From Rhodobacter sp. (GTDB lineage Bacteria; Pseudomonadota; Alphaproteobacteria; Rhodobacterales; Rhodobacteraceae), in the NCBI GenBank assembly GCA_020637595.1, contig JACKKE010000016.1, forward strand, positions 8,674 through 72,673: a DNA stretch of 64,000 bases, given 5' to 3'. The position numbers were made by a program, and so were the translations under genes. Below are positions 42,882-52,221 of the stretch, in pieces. Positions within the stretch are counted from its first letter, which is position 1, and the number at the start of each line of letters is the position of its first letter. A model generated the notes under the pieces. The model made no database searches. It saw only the letters and a list, made by a program, of their open reading frames with translations, and was not told where the DNA came from.

Positions 42882-44106
42882 AGACCGCGCGCCCCACCTG
42901 CACATTCCTGCACCAGCAATCCGCCCCGGAGACGTCCCGGATTTCAGTCATGTCAAGATCCCCCGCGCGGGCGAGGTCCGTCGGCCCGCCCCCGACACAC
43001 AGCCCGAAGACATGCGCGACCTCGCCTTTTCGATCATCCGGGTTCTGAACCGCAAAGGTGAGGCCGAGGGCCCCTGGGCCGGAACGCTGGACGACACGTC
43101 GCTGCTGAAAGGCCTGCGGGACATGATGACCCTGCGCACCTACGACGCGCGCCTGATGACCGCGCAACGACAGGGCAAATGTTCCTTCTACATGCAGCAT
43201 CTGGGTGAAGAGGCGATCAGCTGCGCGTTTCAGCGGGCCTTGCGACCCGGCGACATGAACTTTCCGACCTACCGCCAGGCGGGCTTGCTGATCGCGGGCG
43301 GCTATCCGCTGGTGAAGATGATGAACCAGGTCTATTCCAACGATGGCGATCCGGTGCGCGGACGGCAATTGCCGGTTTTCTACAGCTCGAAAGAGCACGG
43401 ATTCTTCTCGATCTCGGGCAACCTTGCCACGCAGTATGTGCAGGCGGTGGGGTGGGCTATGGCGGCGGCGATCAAGGGCGACCGAAAGCTCTCGGCGGCC
43501 TGGATCGGCGACGGCTCGACGGCCGAGAGCGATTTTCATGGCGCACTTGTCTTTGCCTCGACCTACAAGCCGCCCGTCATCCTGAACATCGTGAACAACC
43601 AGTGGGCCATCTCGACCTTTCAGGGCATTGCGCGAGGCGGGGCCGGAACCTTCGCAGCCCGCGCACATGGCTTCGGTCTGCCGGCGTTGCGGGTGGACGG
43701 AAACGACTATCTTGCTGTCCACGCGGCCTCGCAATGGGCGGTGGAGCGGGCCCGGAGCGATCTGGGTCCGACAATGATCGAGTTCGTGACCTACCGCGCC
43801 GGGGGGCACTCGACTTCGGACGACCCTTCGGCCTACCGCCCCAAGGAAGAAGGTGCGGCCTGGCCCCTGGGCGACCCGATCCTGCGGCTCAAGTCGCATC
43901 TGATCCACCGTGGCCTCTGGTCCGACGAACGCCACAGGCAGGCCGAGGCCGAGATCCAGGCCGAAGTGATCGCCGCGCAGAAAGAGGCCGAAGCCATCGG
44001 CACGCTGCACTCCGGTCAGCGGCCCAGCCCTCGCGACATGTTCGAGGACGTGTTCGCCGTCATGCCACCGCATCTGGTGCAACAACGGCATGAGGTTGGA
44101 TACTGA
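42874..44106 (+). CDS. bkdA1: Branched-chain 2-oxoacid dehydrogenase E1 alpha subunit
   Basis: A 410-residue protein, the same length as Pseudomonas BkdA1. The thiamin diphosphate motif is IGDGSTAESDFHGALVFA ending in VNNQWA. The phosphorylation-loop region appears as RAGGHSTSDDPSAYR. With the beta subunit it decarboxylates branched 2-oxoacids and loads the acyl group on E2 lipoamide. The start gives MPEDRAPHL, overlapping the preceding small gene. It is two bases from E1 beta. Confidence 0.94.
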   Translation: MPEDRAPHLHIPAPAIRPGDVPDFSHVKIPRAGEVRRPAPDTQPEDMRDLAFSIIRVLNRKGEAEGPWAGTLDDTSLLKGLRDMMTLRTYDARLMTAQRQGKCSFYMQHLGEEAISCAFQRALRPGDMNFPTYRQAGLLIAGGYPLVKMMNQVYSNDGDPVRGRQLPVFYSSKEHGFFSISGNLATQYVQAVGWAMAAAIKGDRKLSAAWIGDGSTAESDFHGALVFASTYKPPVILNIVNNQWAISTFQGIARGGAGTFAARAHGFGLPALRVDGNDYLAVHAASQWAVERARSDLGPTMIEFVTYRAGGHSTSDDPSAYRPKEEGAAWPLGDPILRLKSHLIHRGLWSDERHRQAEAEIQAEVIAAQKEAEAIGTLHSGQRPSPRDMFEDVFAVMPPHLVQQRHEVGY

Positions 44107-44108
44107 AC

Positions 44109-45122
44109 ATGACACGCATGACGATGATCGAAGCCATCCGCGACGCCCATGTCGTGGCAATGGAGCGCGACGACACCGTGATCGCGATGGGCGAGGATGT
44201 GGGTTATTTCGGTGGTGTATTCCGCTGCACCGCAGGACTGCAGAAACGGTTCGGAGTCGAACGGTGCTTTGATACGCCCATCAGCGAACTGGGGATCGTG
44301 GGAACCGCGGTCGGCATGGCGGCCTATGGATTGAAACCGATCGCCGAGATCCAGTTCGCGGACTACATGTATCCCGGCTATGACCAGATCGTTTCCGAGG
44401 CGGCACGGCTGCGCTATCGCTCGGCCGGCGAATTCACCTGTCCGCTGGTTATCCGCATGCCCACGGGCGGTGGCATCTTTGGCGCGCAGACCCACAGCCA
44501 GAGCCCGGAGGCCCTGTTCACGCATGTCGCGGGTCTCAAAACGGTGGTCCCGTCGAACCCGCGGGACGCCAAGGGGCTGCTACTGGCCGCCATCGCCGAC
44601 CCGGACCCGGTGATTTTCCTCGAACCAAAGCGGCTCTACAACGGCCCCTTCGATGGCCATTTCGACCGGCCCTCGGTGCCCTGGTCGAAACATCCGGCCA
44701 GCGAGGTCGAGACCGGCTATTTCGAGGTGCCGCTGGGTCAGGCTGCTGTTCTGCGCGAAGGGACAGCCGCCACACTGATCACCTATGGCACGATGGTGCA
44801 TGTGGCACTGGCTGCGGTCGCGGAAAGCGGCGCGGATGTCGAGGTGATCGACCTGCGCACCCTCCTGCCGCTGGACCTGGACACCATCAGCGCCTCGGTC
44901 TGCAAGACCGGCCGCTGCATCGTCCTGCACGAGGCTACGCTGACCTCTGGCTATGGCGCCGAGATCGTGGCGCTGGTTCAACGGGATTGTTTCTATGCCC
45001 TCGAAACACCGGTGCTGCGGGTCGCGGGCTGGGACACGCCCTATCCGCATGCGCAGGAAATTGACTATTTCCCCGGCCCCGACCGGGTTCGGCAGGCTAT
45101 CGCCACGGTCATGGAGAGCTGA
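44109..45122 (+). CDS. bkdA2: Branched-chain 2-oxoacid dehydrogenase E1 beta subunit
   Basis: A 337-residue transketolase-like subunit. It has MGEDVGYFGGVF near the N-terminus (Glu contacting thiamin), PISELGIVGTAVGMA, RMPTGGGIFGAQTHSQSPE and the C-terminal half with LRTLLPLDLDTI. Length matches BkdA2. The gene lies two bases after E1 alpha and three bases before E2, so all are co-translated. Confidence 0.94.
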   Translation: MTRMTMIEAIRDAHVVAMERDDTVIAMGEDVGYFGGVFRCTAGLQKRFGVERCFDTPISELGIVGTAVGMAAYGLKPIAEIQFADYMYPGYDQIVSEAARLRYRSAGEFTCPLVIRMPTGGGIFGAQTHSQSPEALFTHVAGLKTVVPSNPRDAKGLLLAAIADPDPVIFLEPKRLYNGPFDGHFDRPSVPWSKHPASEVETGYFEVPLGQAAVLREGTAATLITYGTMVHVALAAVAESGADVEVIDLRTLLPLDLDTISASVCKTGRCIVLHEATLTSGYGAEIVALVQRDCFYALETPVLRVAGWDTPYPHAQEIDYFPGPDRVRQAIATVMES

Positions 45123-45125
45123 GAC

Positions 45126-46406
45126 ATGACAGAGCATACATTCCGACTGCCCGACATCGGAGAAGGCATTGCAGAGGCCGAGCTGAGCACCTGGCGGGTC
45201 AAGGTCGGTGACGTGGTCCGCGAGGATGATGTGATTTGCGAGGTGACGACCGACAAGGCGTCCGTCGAAATCCCGGCAGCGGTTGGTGGCACGGTGACAT
45301 GGCTTGGCGGCCAGGCAGGCGAGGTCATGGCCATCGGCAGCGACCTCATCCGGATCGACAGCGATGAAGCGGCGGCGTCCTCGGCGCCGGAATCACGGGC
45401 GGAACCCGGGGCACCCGCTTCGCCCGCCCCCGCGCCGACCAGACCCGCGCCGACCAGACCCGCGACGCCGGCAGCACCCAGACGAACGGCGCAGTCAGCC
45501 GCCGTGGCACAGGCCCGGAACGCCGCCGGGCGCCCGTTGGCCGCGCCATCGGTCCGGGGCCGTGCCCGGGATCTGGGGATCGACCTGCGGCAGCTGCGCG
45601 GGACCGGCCCGGCGGGGCGGATCCTGGCCGAGGATCTCGATGACTTCCTCTTGCACGGACCCGACCTGCGAAGCAGCGTCGGGCGGACCCGACGCACCGG
45701 CACCGAGGAGGCCCGCGTCACCGGTGTGCGACGCACGATTGCCGAGCGCATGGCGCGCGCCAAACAGCGGATCCCTCACTTCTCGATCATCGAAGAGGTG
45801 GAGGTAGAGGCGCTTGAAGAGCTGCGCGCCAAGCTCAACCAGCGATTCGGAACCGAGCGCGGCAAGCTGACCCTTCTGCCCTTCCTGCTGCGAGCCCTGG
45901 GCGAAGTCGTGGTGGACCACCCCGAGGTCAACGCCCATTACGACGACGAGGCGGGGGTGATCACCCGCCACGAGGCGCTTCACTGCGGGATCGCCACACA
46001 GACCGACGCGGGCCTGATGGTCCCCGTTCTGACCCACGCCGAAGCGCGATCGCTGTGGGACACCGCACGCGAGATCAAGCGCCTCTCGGACTCTGCGCGC
46101 GAACGGCGGATCGGGTCGGATGACCTTTCCGGGTCGACCCTGACGGTGACGTCGCTGGGGCCGCTCGGGGCGCTGGCGACGACGCCGATCATCAACCACC
46201 CCGAGGTCGCCATTGTCGGCGTCAACAAGATTGCCGTGCGCCCGGTCTGGGACGGGCGCACCTTCGTTCCGCGCCGGATGATGAATCTGTCCTGCAGCTT
46301 CGATCATCGGGTGGTCGACGGCTATGTCGCGGCGGAATTCGTCGCCAAGCTGAAGATGCTGCTCGAAACCCCGGCAATGCTGTTCATGGAGTGGCGTGAT
46401 GACTGA
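45126..46406 (+). CDS. bkdB: Branched-chain 2-oxoacid dehydrogenase E2 (lipoamide acyltransferase)
   Basis: A 426-residue E2. The lipoyl domain (residues 1-76) has Lys44 in TTDKASVE as lipoylation site. A Pro/Ala-rich linker follows (about 85-130) containing a tandem APTRP repeat. The E1/E3-binding domain is near 135-170 (RARDLGIDLRQLRGTGPAGRI). The catalytic domain ends with FDHRVVDGYVAAEF, carrying the active-site His and Asp. It has a single lipoyl domain. The stop overlaps the E3 start region by 8 bp. Confidence 0.94.
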   Translation: MTEHTFRLPDIGEGIAEAELSTWRVKVGDVVREDDVICEVTTDKASVEIPAAVGGTVTWLGGQAGEVMAIGSDLIRIDSDEAAASSAPESRAEPGAPASPAPAPTRPAPTRPATPAAPRRTAQSAAVAQARNAAGRPLAAPSVRGRARDLGIDLRQLRGTGPAGRILAEDLDDFLLHGPDLRSSVGRTRRTGTEEARVTGVRRTIAERMARAKQRIPHFSIIEEVEVEALEELRAKLNQRFGTERGKLTLLPFLLRALGEVVVDHPEVNAHYDDEAGVITRHEALHCGIATQTDAGLMVPVLTHAEARSLWDTAREIKRLSDSARERRIGSDDLSGSTLTVTSLGPLGALATTPIINHPEVAIVGVNKIAVRPVWDGRTFVPRRMMNLSCSFDHRVVDGYVAAEFVAKLKMLLETPAMLFMEWRDD

Positions 46407-47793
46407 ACTCAGATGCTCCCTGCTGGTGATCGGCGGAGGCCCCGGCGGGTATACCTGCGCCGCGCGCGCCGCGCGCCTCGGGGTGGACACGATCCTCGTC
46501 GAGGGAAACCGCGTCGGCGGAACATGCCTGAACGTCGGCTGCATTCCCTCCAAGTCGCTGATCCATGTGGCCCAGGTCTATCACACGGCGGTCATCCAGG
46601 CAGGGCCGGGTCAGCTGGGTGTCACCGTCTCGGCGCCGGCGCTGGATTTCAGCCAGATGCAGGACTGGTCGCGGGGCGTCGTCAACACGCTGCGCAACGG
46701 CGTCGCCGGATTGCTCGAACGAAGCGGCGTCAAGACGCTGACCGGCTGGGCGCGGTTTCTGGACGGCAAGAGTATCGAGGTGGCATCCGATACCGGGCCG
46801 GTCGTGGTGCGCGCCGAACACGTGGTGATCGCCACCGGCTCGGTTCCGACCGAGCTGCCAGGGCTCCCCTTTGGCGGGCGCATTCTCGATTCCACTGCGG
46901 CACTGGCACTGCCCCAGCCGCCGAAACGACTGGCGGTGATCGGTGCAGGCTATATCGGTCTCGAACTGGGGACCGCCTTTGCCAAGCTTGGCAGCGCCGT
47001 CACGATGATCGAGGCGGCACCGGCCATCCTGCCGCAATTTGACGACAAGCTGACCCGCCCCGCCCGAACCAGGTTGGCGGCTCTGGGAATCACGCTGAAG
47101 CTGGACACGCGAACAACCGGCTGGAACGAGACCACGAGCACGCTCGGCCTTGCCGGCTCGCGCGGGGACGAAACTTTGGACGTGGACGCGGTTCTGGTGA
47201 CCGTCGGGCGGCGACCGGCAACGGACCGGCTGGGTCTTTCCGAACTGGGTCTGCGCCGAAGCGGGCCATTCATCGAGGTGGACGACCGCTGCCGAACGTC
47301 GATGCGGGGCGTCTATGCCCTCGGCGACGTGACACCGGGACCAATGCTGGCGCATCGGGCAATGGCACAGGCGGAAATCGTGGCCGACGTGGTCGCGGGG
47401 CGCGCCAACGCCTGGGACAAGACCTGCGTGCCTGCCGTCTGCTTTACCGATCCCGAAATCGCGTGCGCGGGGTTGCTGCCGTCAGAGGTGCCCGCCGGCG
47501 TTGCGTCGAGGGTCACCGAATTCCCGTTCAGGGCCAACGGGCGAGCACTGACACTGGACGATCCCGAGGGCTTCGTGCGACTGGTCTCGCGTGAGGACGA
47601 TCATGTGGTCCTGGGCATACAGGCGACCGGCCCGGGTGTGTCGGAACTGGTCTCGGGCTTTGCCCTCGTCCTCGAGGCCGGGCTGAGGGTCGAGGATATC
47701 GCCGGCACCATCCACGCGCATCCCACCTTGGGCGAGGCCCTGCAGGAGGCAGCCCTGGCGGCTGCCAGCACCCGTTCCTTGCGTGACAGGTGA
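46399..47793 (+). CDS. lpdV: Dihydrolipoyl dehydrogenase (E3) of the bkd complex
   Basis: A 464-residue flavoprotein. It has GGGPGGYTCAARAARLG, the redox disulphide in GGTCLNVGCIPSKSL (about residues 39-53), NAD motif IGAGYIGLELGTAF, ALGDVTPGPMLAHRA, and the catalytic IHAHPTLGEAL near the C-terminus, so E3 activity is expected. GTG and ATG are adjacent at the start; the ATG (MTELRCS) has GGAG 7 bp upstream. It closes the operon, as lpdV does in pseudomonads. Confidence 0.94.
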   Translation: MTELRCSLLVIGGGPGGYTCAARAARLGVDTILVEGNRVGGTCLNVGCIPSKSLIHVAQVYHTAVIQAGPGQLGVTVSAPALDFSQMQDWSRGVVNTLRNGVAGLLERSGVKTLTGWARFLDGKSIEVASDTGPVVVRAEHVVIATGSVPTELPGLPFGGRILDSTAALALPQPPKRLAVIGAGYIGLELGTAFAKLGSAVTMIEAAPAILPQFDDKLTRPARTRLAALGITLKLDTRTTGWNETTSTLGLAGSRGDETLDVDAVLVTVGRRPATDRLGLSELGLRRSGPFIEVDDRCRTSMRGVYALGDVTPGPMLAHRAMAQAEIVADVVAGRANAWDKTCVPAVCFTDPEIACAGLLPSEVPAGVASRVTEFPFRANGRALTLDDPEGFVRLVSREDDHVVLGIQATGPGVSELVSGFALVLEAGLRVEDIAGTIHAHPTLGEALQEAALAAASTRSLRDR

Positions 47794-48116
47794 CGCCACG
47801 GCTCGTGCCATCTCCGGCCGCCAGGGCCTCCGCCGGCGGCGGATGGTCTTGGCGCCACATAGCCCTTGCGCCCGCATAGGAACCGTCCTTGCGCCACGCG
47901 CGAACCGGCACCGGGCATTCACGGTTGGCGCCACGCCGTTCGATCGGAACAAAGTGTATCGGCGACGCGGCGCCCCTCGCGTCCGTCAGGTCCGGCCCGC
48001 CCCTCCGTGCCCCGGAAATCCCCCATCGACCGGCCCGGGCGGGGGAATCCGCTTGACCTTTGTGGGCTGGCCCTGTTGAACCGGCCCAGCAAAGACTTCG
48101 TGCCCGGAAAGACCCG
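47794..48116. promoter_or_regulatory. 323-bp spacer before yidC with degenerate repeats and a promoter
   Basis: No gene is supported. Four degenerate copies of a 12-13-base unit like TTGGCGCCACAT start at about 47849, 47866, 47889 and 47925. Further right, TTGACC (48053-48058) and TTGAAC (48076-48081), 17 bp apart, make a fair promoter 36 bp before yidC. This spacer is the right edge of the accessory block. Confidence 0.5.
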
Positions 48117-49910
48117 ATGGACGATCAGACCAAGAATCTCATCCTCGCCTTCGCCCTGAGCCTTGCGGTCATCATGGGCTGGTTCGCCCTGTTCCCGCCG
48201 GCCGAGCCGGACCCGGCTGACACCGTCGCGCAAAGCGAACTGCTGCCACCGCCGGCGGCCGACACCGCCGACGCGGCGGCCGCAGCAACTGAGGCCCCGG
48301 CCGCACCGCTGACCGAGACGGTGCGGATCGAGATCGACACCCCGCGCCTGACCGGCAGCATCGCCCTGACCGGCGGGCGTTTCGACGATCTGCAGCTGCG
48401 CGATTACCGCCAGTCGATCCAGCCCGATGCCGACCTCGTGCATCTGCTGAATCCGGTAGGCAGCGACCAGCATCCGTTCTACGCGATCTATGGCTGGAGC
48501 CCGCGCGGCGATCTGGATTATGCCAATGTCCCCGGGCCGGCGACCCCCTGGCAGCAGGTGGGCGACAACGCGCTGACGCTGGAAACCCCGGTCACGCTGC
48601 GCTGGGATAACGGCGCCGGCCTGATCTTTACCCGCACGATCAGCGTCGACGACCATTTCGTCTTTACCGTGGATCAGACCGTCGAGAACACCGGCGATGC
48701 CGCCGTCTCCCTCGACCCCTACGGCATCCTCGCCCAGCACGGGCTGCCCGAGGGCCTGCAGAACTACTATATCTCGCACGAAGGCCTGGTCGAGATGATC
48801 GACGGCGGGCTGATCGAAGACAGCTACAAGGACATGCGGGCCTATGAAACCGGCGAGCGCGAACGCACGCCGGCCCGCTCGGCCGCGGCCACCGAAAACG
48901 GCTGGATCGGTTTCACCAGCAAGTATTTCATGGCGGCGATGATCGGCACCCCCGGTCAGGGGGTGAGCACCGTCGCGCAATACGTCCCCAACTCCGAGAT
49001 CTATCAGGCGACGATGCGCCAGGCGACGGTGACCGTGCAGCCCGGCGAAAGCGCCAGCGTGTCGTCGATGCTGTTCACCGGCGCCAAGGAATACGCCGTT
49101 CTGAACGGATACGAGGATCTGGGCATCCAGCGATTTACCGATGCGATCGACTGGGGCTGGTTCTTCTTCCTGACCCGCCCGATCTTCCAGGTGCTGAACT
49201 TCCTGCACGGGTTCCTGGGCAACATGGGCTGGTCGATCCTGGCGCTGACCCTGTTCCTCAAGGCCCTGCTGCTGCCGCTGGCGTGGAAATCCTACGTCTC
49301 GATGGCGCGGATGAAGGAACTGCAGCCCGAGATGCAGAAGATCAAGGAACGCGCCGGCGAGGACCGCCAGAAGCTCCAGCAGGAGATGATGGCGCTGTAT
49401 CGCGACCGCAAGGTGAACCCGGCGGCCGGCTGCCTGCCGATCATGCTGCAGATCCCGATCTTCTTCTCGCTCTACAAGGTGATCTTCGTCACCATCGAAC
49501 TGCGCCAGGCGCCGTGGATCTGGGTGTTCCAGGATCTCTCCGCGCCCGATCCGACCTCGCTGTTCAACCTGTTCGGTGCGCTGCCCTGGGATGCCCCGGT
49601 GGCTGGCAGCCTGCTGGCGACGGTGTTCCTGGGTCTTCTGCCGCTGCTCTTTGGCGCGTCGATGTGGTTCCAGATGCGCCTGAACCCGGCCCCGGCCGAT
49701 CCGACGCAGGCGATGATCTTCACCTACATGCCCTTCGTGTTCATGTTCGTGATGGGCGGCTTTGCTTCGGGCCTGCTGATCTACTGGATCGGTAACAACA
49801 TCATCACCTTCACCCAGCAGTATCTGATCATGACGGCGCATGGATCGCGGCCGGACGTGTTCGGAAACATCAAGGCCTCGGTCAAGAGGTCCGGCGGGAA
49901 GGCCAAGTGA
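48117..49910 (+). CDS. yidC: Membrane protein insertase YidC
   Basis: A 597-residue YidC/Oxa1-family protein of the long proteobacterial type: N-terminal helix (residues 7-27), large periplasmic beta domain (about 60-355), and the five-helix insertase core from about 365. Recognisable core elements are MGWSILALTLFLKALLLPLAWKSY, the cytoplasmic hairpin MKELQPEMQKIKE, and YRDRKVNPAAGCLPIMLQIPIFFSLYKV. It helps insert and fold inner-membrane proteins. It begins a chain of coupled genes (MOSC, engB, argB and others). Confidence 0.96.
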   Translation: MDDQTKNLILAFALSLAVIMGWFALFPPAEPDPADTVAQSELLPPPAADTADAAAAATEAPAAPLTETVRIEIDTPRLTGSIALTGGRFDDLQLRDYRQSIQPDADLVHLLNPVGSDQHPFYAIYGWSPRGDLDYANVPGPATPWQQVGDNALTLETPVTLRWDNGAGLIFTRTISVDDHFVFTVDQTVENTGDAAVSLDPYGILAQHGLPEGLQNYYISHEGLVEMIDGGLIEDSYKDMRAYETGERERTPARSAAATENGWIGFTSKYFMAAMIGTPGQGVSTVAQYVPNSEIYQATMRQATVTVQPGESASVSSMLFTGAKEYAVLNGYEDLGIQRFTDAIDWGWFFFLTRPIFQVLNFLHGFLGNMGWSILALTLFLKALLLPLAWKSYVSMARMKELQPEMQKIKERAGEDRQKLQQEMMALYRDRKVNPAAGCLPIMLQIPIFFSLYKVIFVTIELRQAPWIWVFQDLSAPDPTSLFNLFGALPWDAPVAGSLLATVFLGLLPLLFGASMWFQMRLNPAPADPTQAMIFTYMPFVFMFVMGGFASGLLIYWIGNNIITFTQQYLIMTAHGSRPDVFGNIKASVKRSGGKAK

Positions 49911-50668
49911 CCGGCGCACGGCTGACGCATATCGTCCGGCATCCCGTCAAATCGGCGGGATATGAGGAACTCGAACGGGCGGCCCTGACCGAGGGCCGCC
50001 CGCTCGCGTCCGACCGGATCTGGGCGGTCCGCACCGCAGGCGGCAAACTGGACGGCGCACCCGAGGGCTGGGTCACCAAGCTGGCCTTTGTCCGCGGCGC
50101 GGCCGAGGGCAGCCTGCAGGCGATCCGCGCGCGGTTTGACGAGGCGACCGGCACGCTGGCGCTGACCCACCCCAAACGCCCGGATTTCACCGGCACCCTG
50201 CCCGGCGACGGTCCGGCGCTGGTCGAATGGCTGCGTCCACTCTGGCCGGCAACCCGGCCCGCGGCGATCGACCTGGTGACCCGGCAGGACGGTGGCGCAC
50301 TGACCGACCGGCCCGAACCCTATGTCGCGATCCTCAACCACGCGACGCTGCGCGCGCTCGGCACGGCGATGGGCCGCGACTTGTCGATCCATCGGTGGCG
50401 CGGCAACCTGTGGCTGGACGGGCTGCAGCCCTGGGCCGAATTCGACCTGATCGACCGCGAGATCGCCATCGGCGAGGCCCGCCTGAGGGTTGAGCGGCGC
50501 ATCACCCGTTGCGTCGCGACCACCTTTGACCCAGAGACCGGCCTGCCCGCCGGCGACACATTGGCCGCGCTCGAACAGGGCTGGGGCCACAAGGATTTCG
50601 GCGTCTATGCGCGCGTCACCCGCTCCGGGGTGATCGCCACGGGCGACCCAGTGACGGTGCTGCCATGA
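49907..50668 (+). CDS. MOSC domain-containing protein
   Basis: A 253-residue protein with an N-terminal beta-barrel half (LTHIVRHPVKSAGYEEL) and a C-terminal MOSC domain (about 115-250) with RITRCVATTFDPETG, in which the conserved Cys binds the molybdenum cofactor or transfers sulphur. Starts at GTG overlapping the yidC stop (GTGA) and ends in ATGA with engB. MOSC proteins handle Moco or N-hydroxylated compounds; this member's substrate is unknown. Its place between yidC and engB is conserved in Rhodobacterales as I recall. Confidence 0.9.
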   Translation: MTGARLTHIVRHPVKSAGYEELERAALTEGRPLASDRIWAVRTAGGKLDGAPEGWVTKLAFVRGAAEGSLQAIRARFDEATGTLALTHPKRPDFTGTLPGDGPALVEWLRPLWPATRPAAIDLVTRQDGGALTDRPEPYVAILNHATLRALGTAMGRDLSIHRWRGNLWLDGLQPWAEFDLIDREIAIGEARLRVERRITRCVATTFDPETGLPAGDTLAALEQGWGHKDFGVYARVTRSGVIATGDPVTVLP

Positions 50669-51318
50669 CCCAGCTTCCCTTTCCGCTGACCCCGACCCCA
50701 ACGCCCGAGGCCGAGGAAACCGGCCGCAAACTGTTCGCGGGGCCGGTCGATTTCGTCAAGGGCGTCGTCGCGATGTCCGGCCTGCCGCCCGCCGACCGTA
50801 TCGAGGTCTGCCTGGCCGGGCGCTCGAACGTGGGGAAATCCAGCCTGATCAACGCGCTGACCGGCCGCAAGGCCTTGGCGCGGACCTCGAACACACCCGG
50901 GCGCACGCAAGAAATCAACTATTTCGACGTGGGCGGTCAGCTCTATCTGGTCGACCTGCCGGGCTATGGCTTTGCCGAGGCCCCGGTCGCGGTGGTCCGC
51001 AAATGGCAGGACTTGCTGAAATCCTACCTCTCGGGCCGGGCGACGCTGCGCCGCGCTTTCGTGCTGATCGACATGCGCCACGGCATCAAGAAGGTCGACG
51101 AGGACATCCTGGATCTGCTGAACAAGTCCGCCGTGACCTTTCAGGTCGTCCTGACCAAGGCCGACAAGATCGGTGAGGCCGCGCGCGAGAAAACCCTGGC
51201 GCAAGTCCGCGCGGCACTGGCCAAGCACCCCGCGGCCTACCCCGAGATCCTTGTCACGTCCTCCGAAAAGGGCGAGGGTATTGCCACGCTCCGCGCGCTC
51301 ATCGCCACAATGGAATAA
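50665..51318 (+). CDS. engB: Ribosome biogenesis GTPase YihA/YsxC
   Basis: A 217-residue EngB GTPase needed for large-subunit assembly. G1 is GRSNVGKSSLINAL (about residues 52-65), G2 TSNTPGRTQEINYF, G3 DLPGYGFA, G4 LTKADK and G5 TSSEKGEG. Length and motif order are normal. ATGA overlap with the MOSC gene; argB follows four bases later. Confidence 0.95.
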   Translation: MTQLPFPLTPTPTPEAEETGRKLFAGPVDFVKGVVAMSGLPPADRIEVCLAGRSNVGKSSLINALTGRKALARTSNTPGRTQEINYFDVGGQLYLVDLPGYGFAEAPVAVVRKWQDLLKSYLSGRATLRRAFVLIDMRHGIKKVDEDILDLLNKSAVTFQVVLTKADKIGEAAREKTLAQVRAALAKHPAAYPEILVTSSEKGEGIATLRALIATME

Positions 51319-51321
51319 CGC

Positions 51322-52221
51322 ATGAGACAGCAGACCATGAATCGAGACTGGAAAGCCACCGCCCGCACCTTGTCCGAGGCCCTGCCCTATCTGCAGCGGT
51401 TCTCGGGCGCGATCGTCGTCGTCAAGTTCGGCGGCAACGCGATGGGCGACGACGAGGCGATGGCCGAATTCGCCCGCGACGTGGTGCTGATGCGCCTCGT
51501 CGGCATCAACGTCGTCGTGGTGCATGGCGGCGGGCCAATGATCAACGACCTCCTGAAACGGCTGGGCATCCAGTCCGAATTCGTGCGCGGCAAACGGGTC
51601 ACCGACAAGGCCACCGTCGAGGTCGTCGAGATGGTGCTGACGGGCTTGGTCAACAAGCGCATCGTGCAGGCGATCATGGACGAAGGCGGCCGCGCCGTCG
51701 GCCTCTCGGGCAAGGACGATGACCTGATGGTCTGCGTCGCCGACGACCCGGAACTGGGCTTTGTCGGCAAGCCGGTCGAGATGAACGTGCAGGTTCTGCG
51801 CGACCTCTTCACCGCCAAGATCATCCCGGTGATCGCCCCCGTAGCCACCGGCATGAGCGCGCTGGAAACCTTCAACGTCAACGGCGACACCGCGGCCGGC
51901 GCGATTGCTGGCGCCTTGAAGGCCGATCGCCTGTTGCTGCTCACCGATGTCTCGGGCGTCAAGGACGAGACCGGCAACGTGGTGACCGAACTGACCCCGG
52001 ATCAGGTGCGCGCGATGACCGAATCGGGCGTGATCGCCGGCGGCATGATCCCGAAAACCGAGACCGCCCTGGCGGCGCTGGAGCAGGGCGTCCGCGCTGT
52101 GGTGATCCTCGACGGGCGGGTGTCGAACGCCTGCCTGCTGGAGCTCTTCACCGAACACGGCGCGGGCAGCATGATCCGCTCGACCGAACCACGCATCAAG
52201 TCGCATGGAAGCAGCCTCTGA
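51322..52221 (+). CDS. argB: Acetylglutamate kinase
   Basis: A 299-residue amino-acid kinase catalysing the second step of arginine synthesis. Motifs: VVKFGGNAMGD (residues 32-42), VVVHGGGPMIND, GLSGKDDDLM, NVNGDTAAGAIAGAL and GGMIPKTETAL. A second in-frame ATG (MNRDWK) lies five codons on and could be the true start. The longer N-terminal helix suggests the arginine-sensitive hexameric type. Its 3' end overlaps the next gene by 17 bp. Confidence 0.95.
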   Translation: MRQQTMNRDWKATARTLSEALPYLQRFSGAIVVVKFGGNAMGDDEAMAEFARDVVLMRLVGINVVVVHGGGPMINDLLKRLGIQSEFVRGKRVTDKATVEVVEMVLTGLVNKRIVQAIMDEGGRAVGLSGKDDDLMVCVADDPELGFVGKPVEMNVQVLRDLFTAKIIPVIAPVATGMSALETFNVNGDTAAGAIAGALKADRLLLLTDVSGVKDETGNVVTELTPDQVRAMTESGVIAGGMIPKTETALAALEQGVRAVVILDGRVSNACLLELFTEHGAGSMIRSTEPRIKSHGSSL

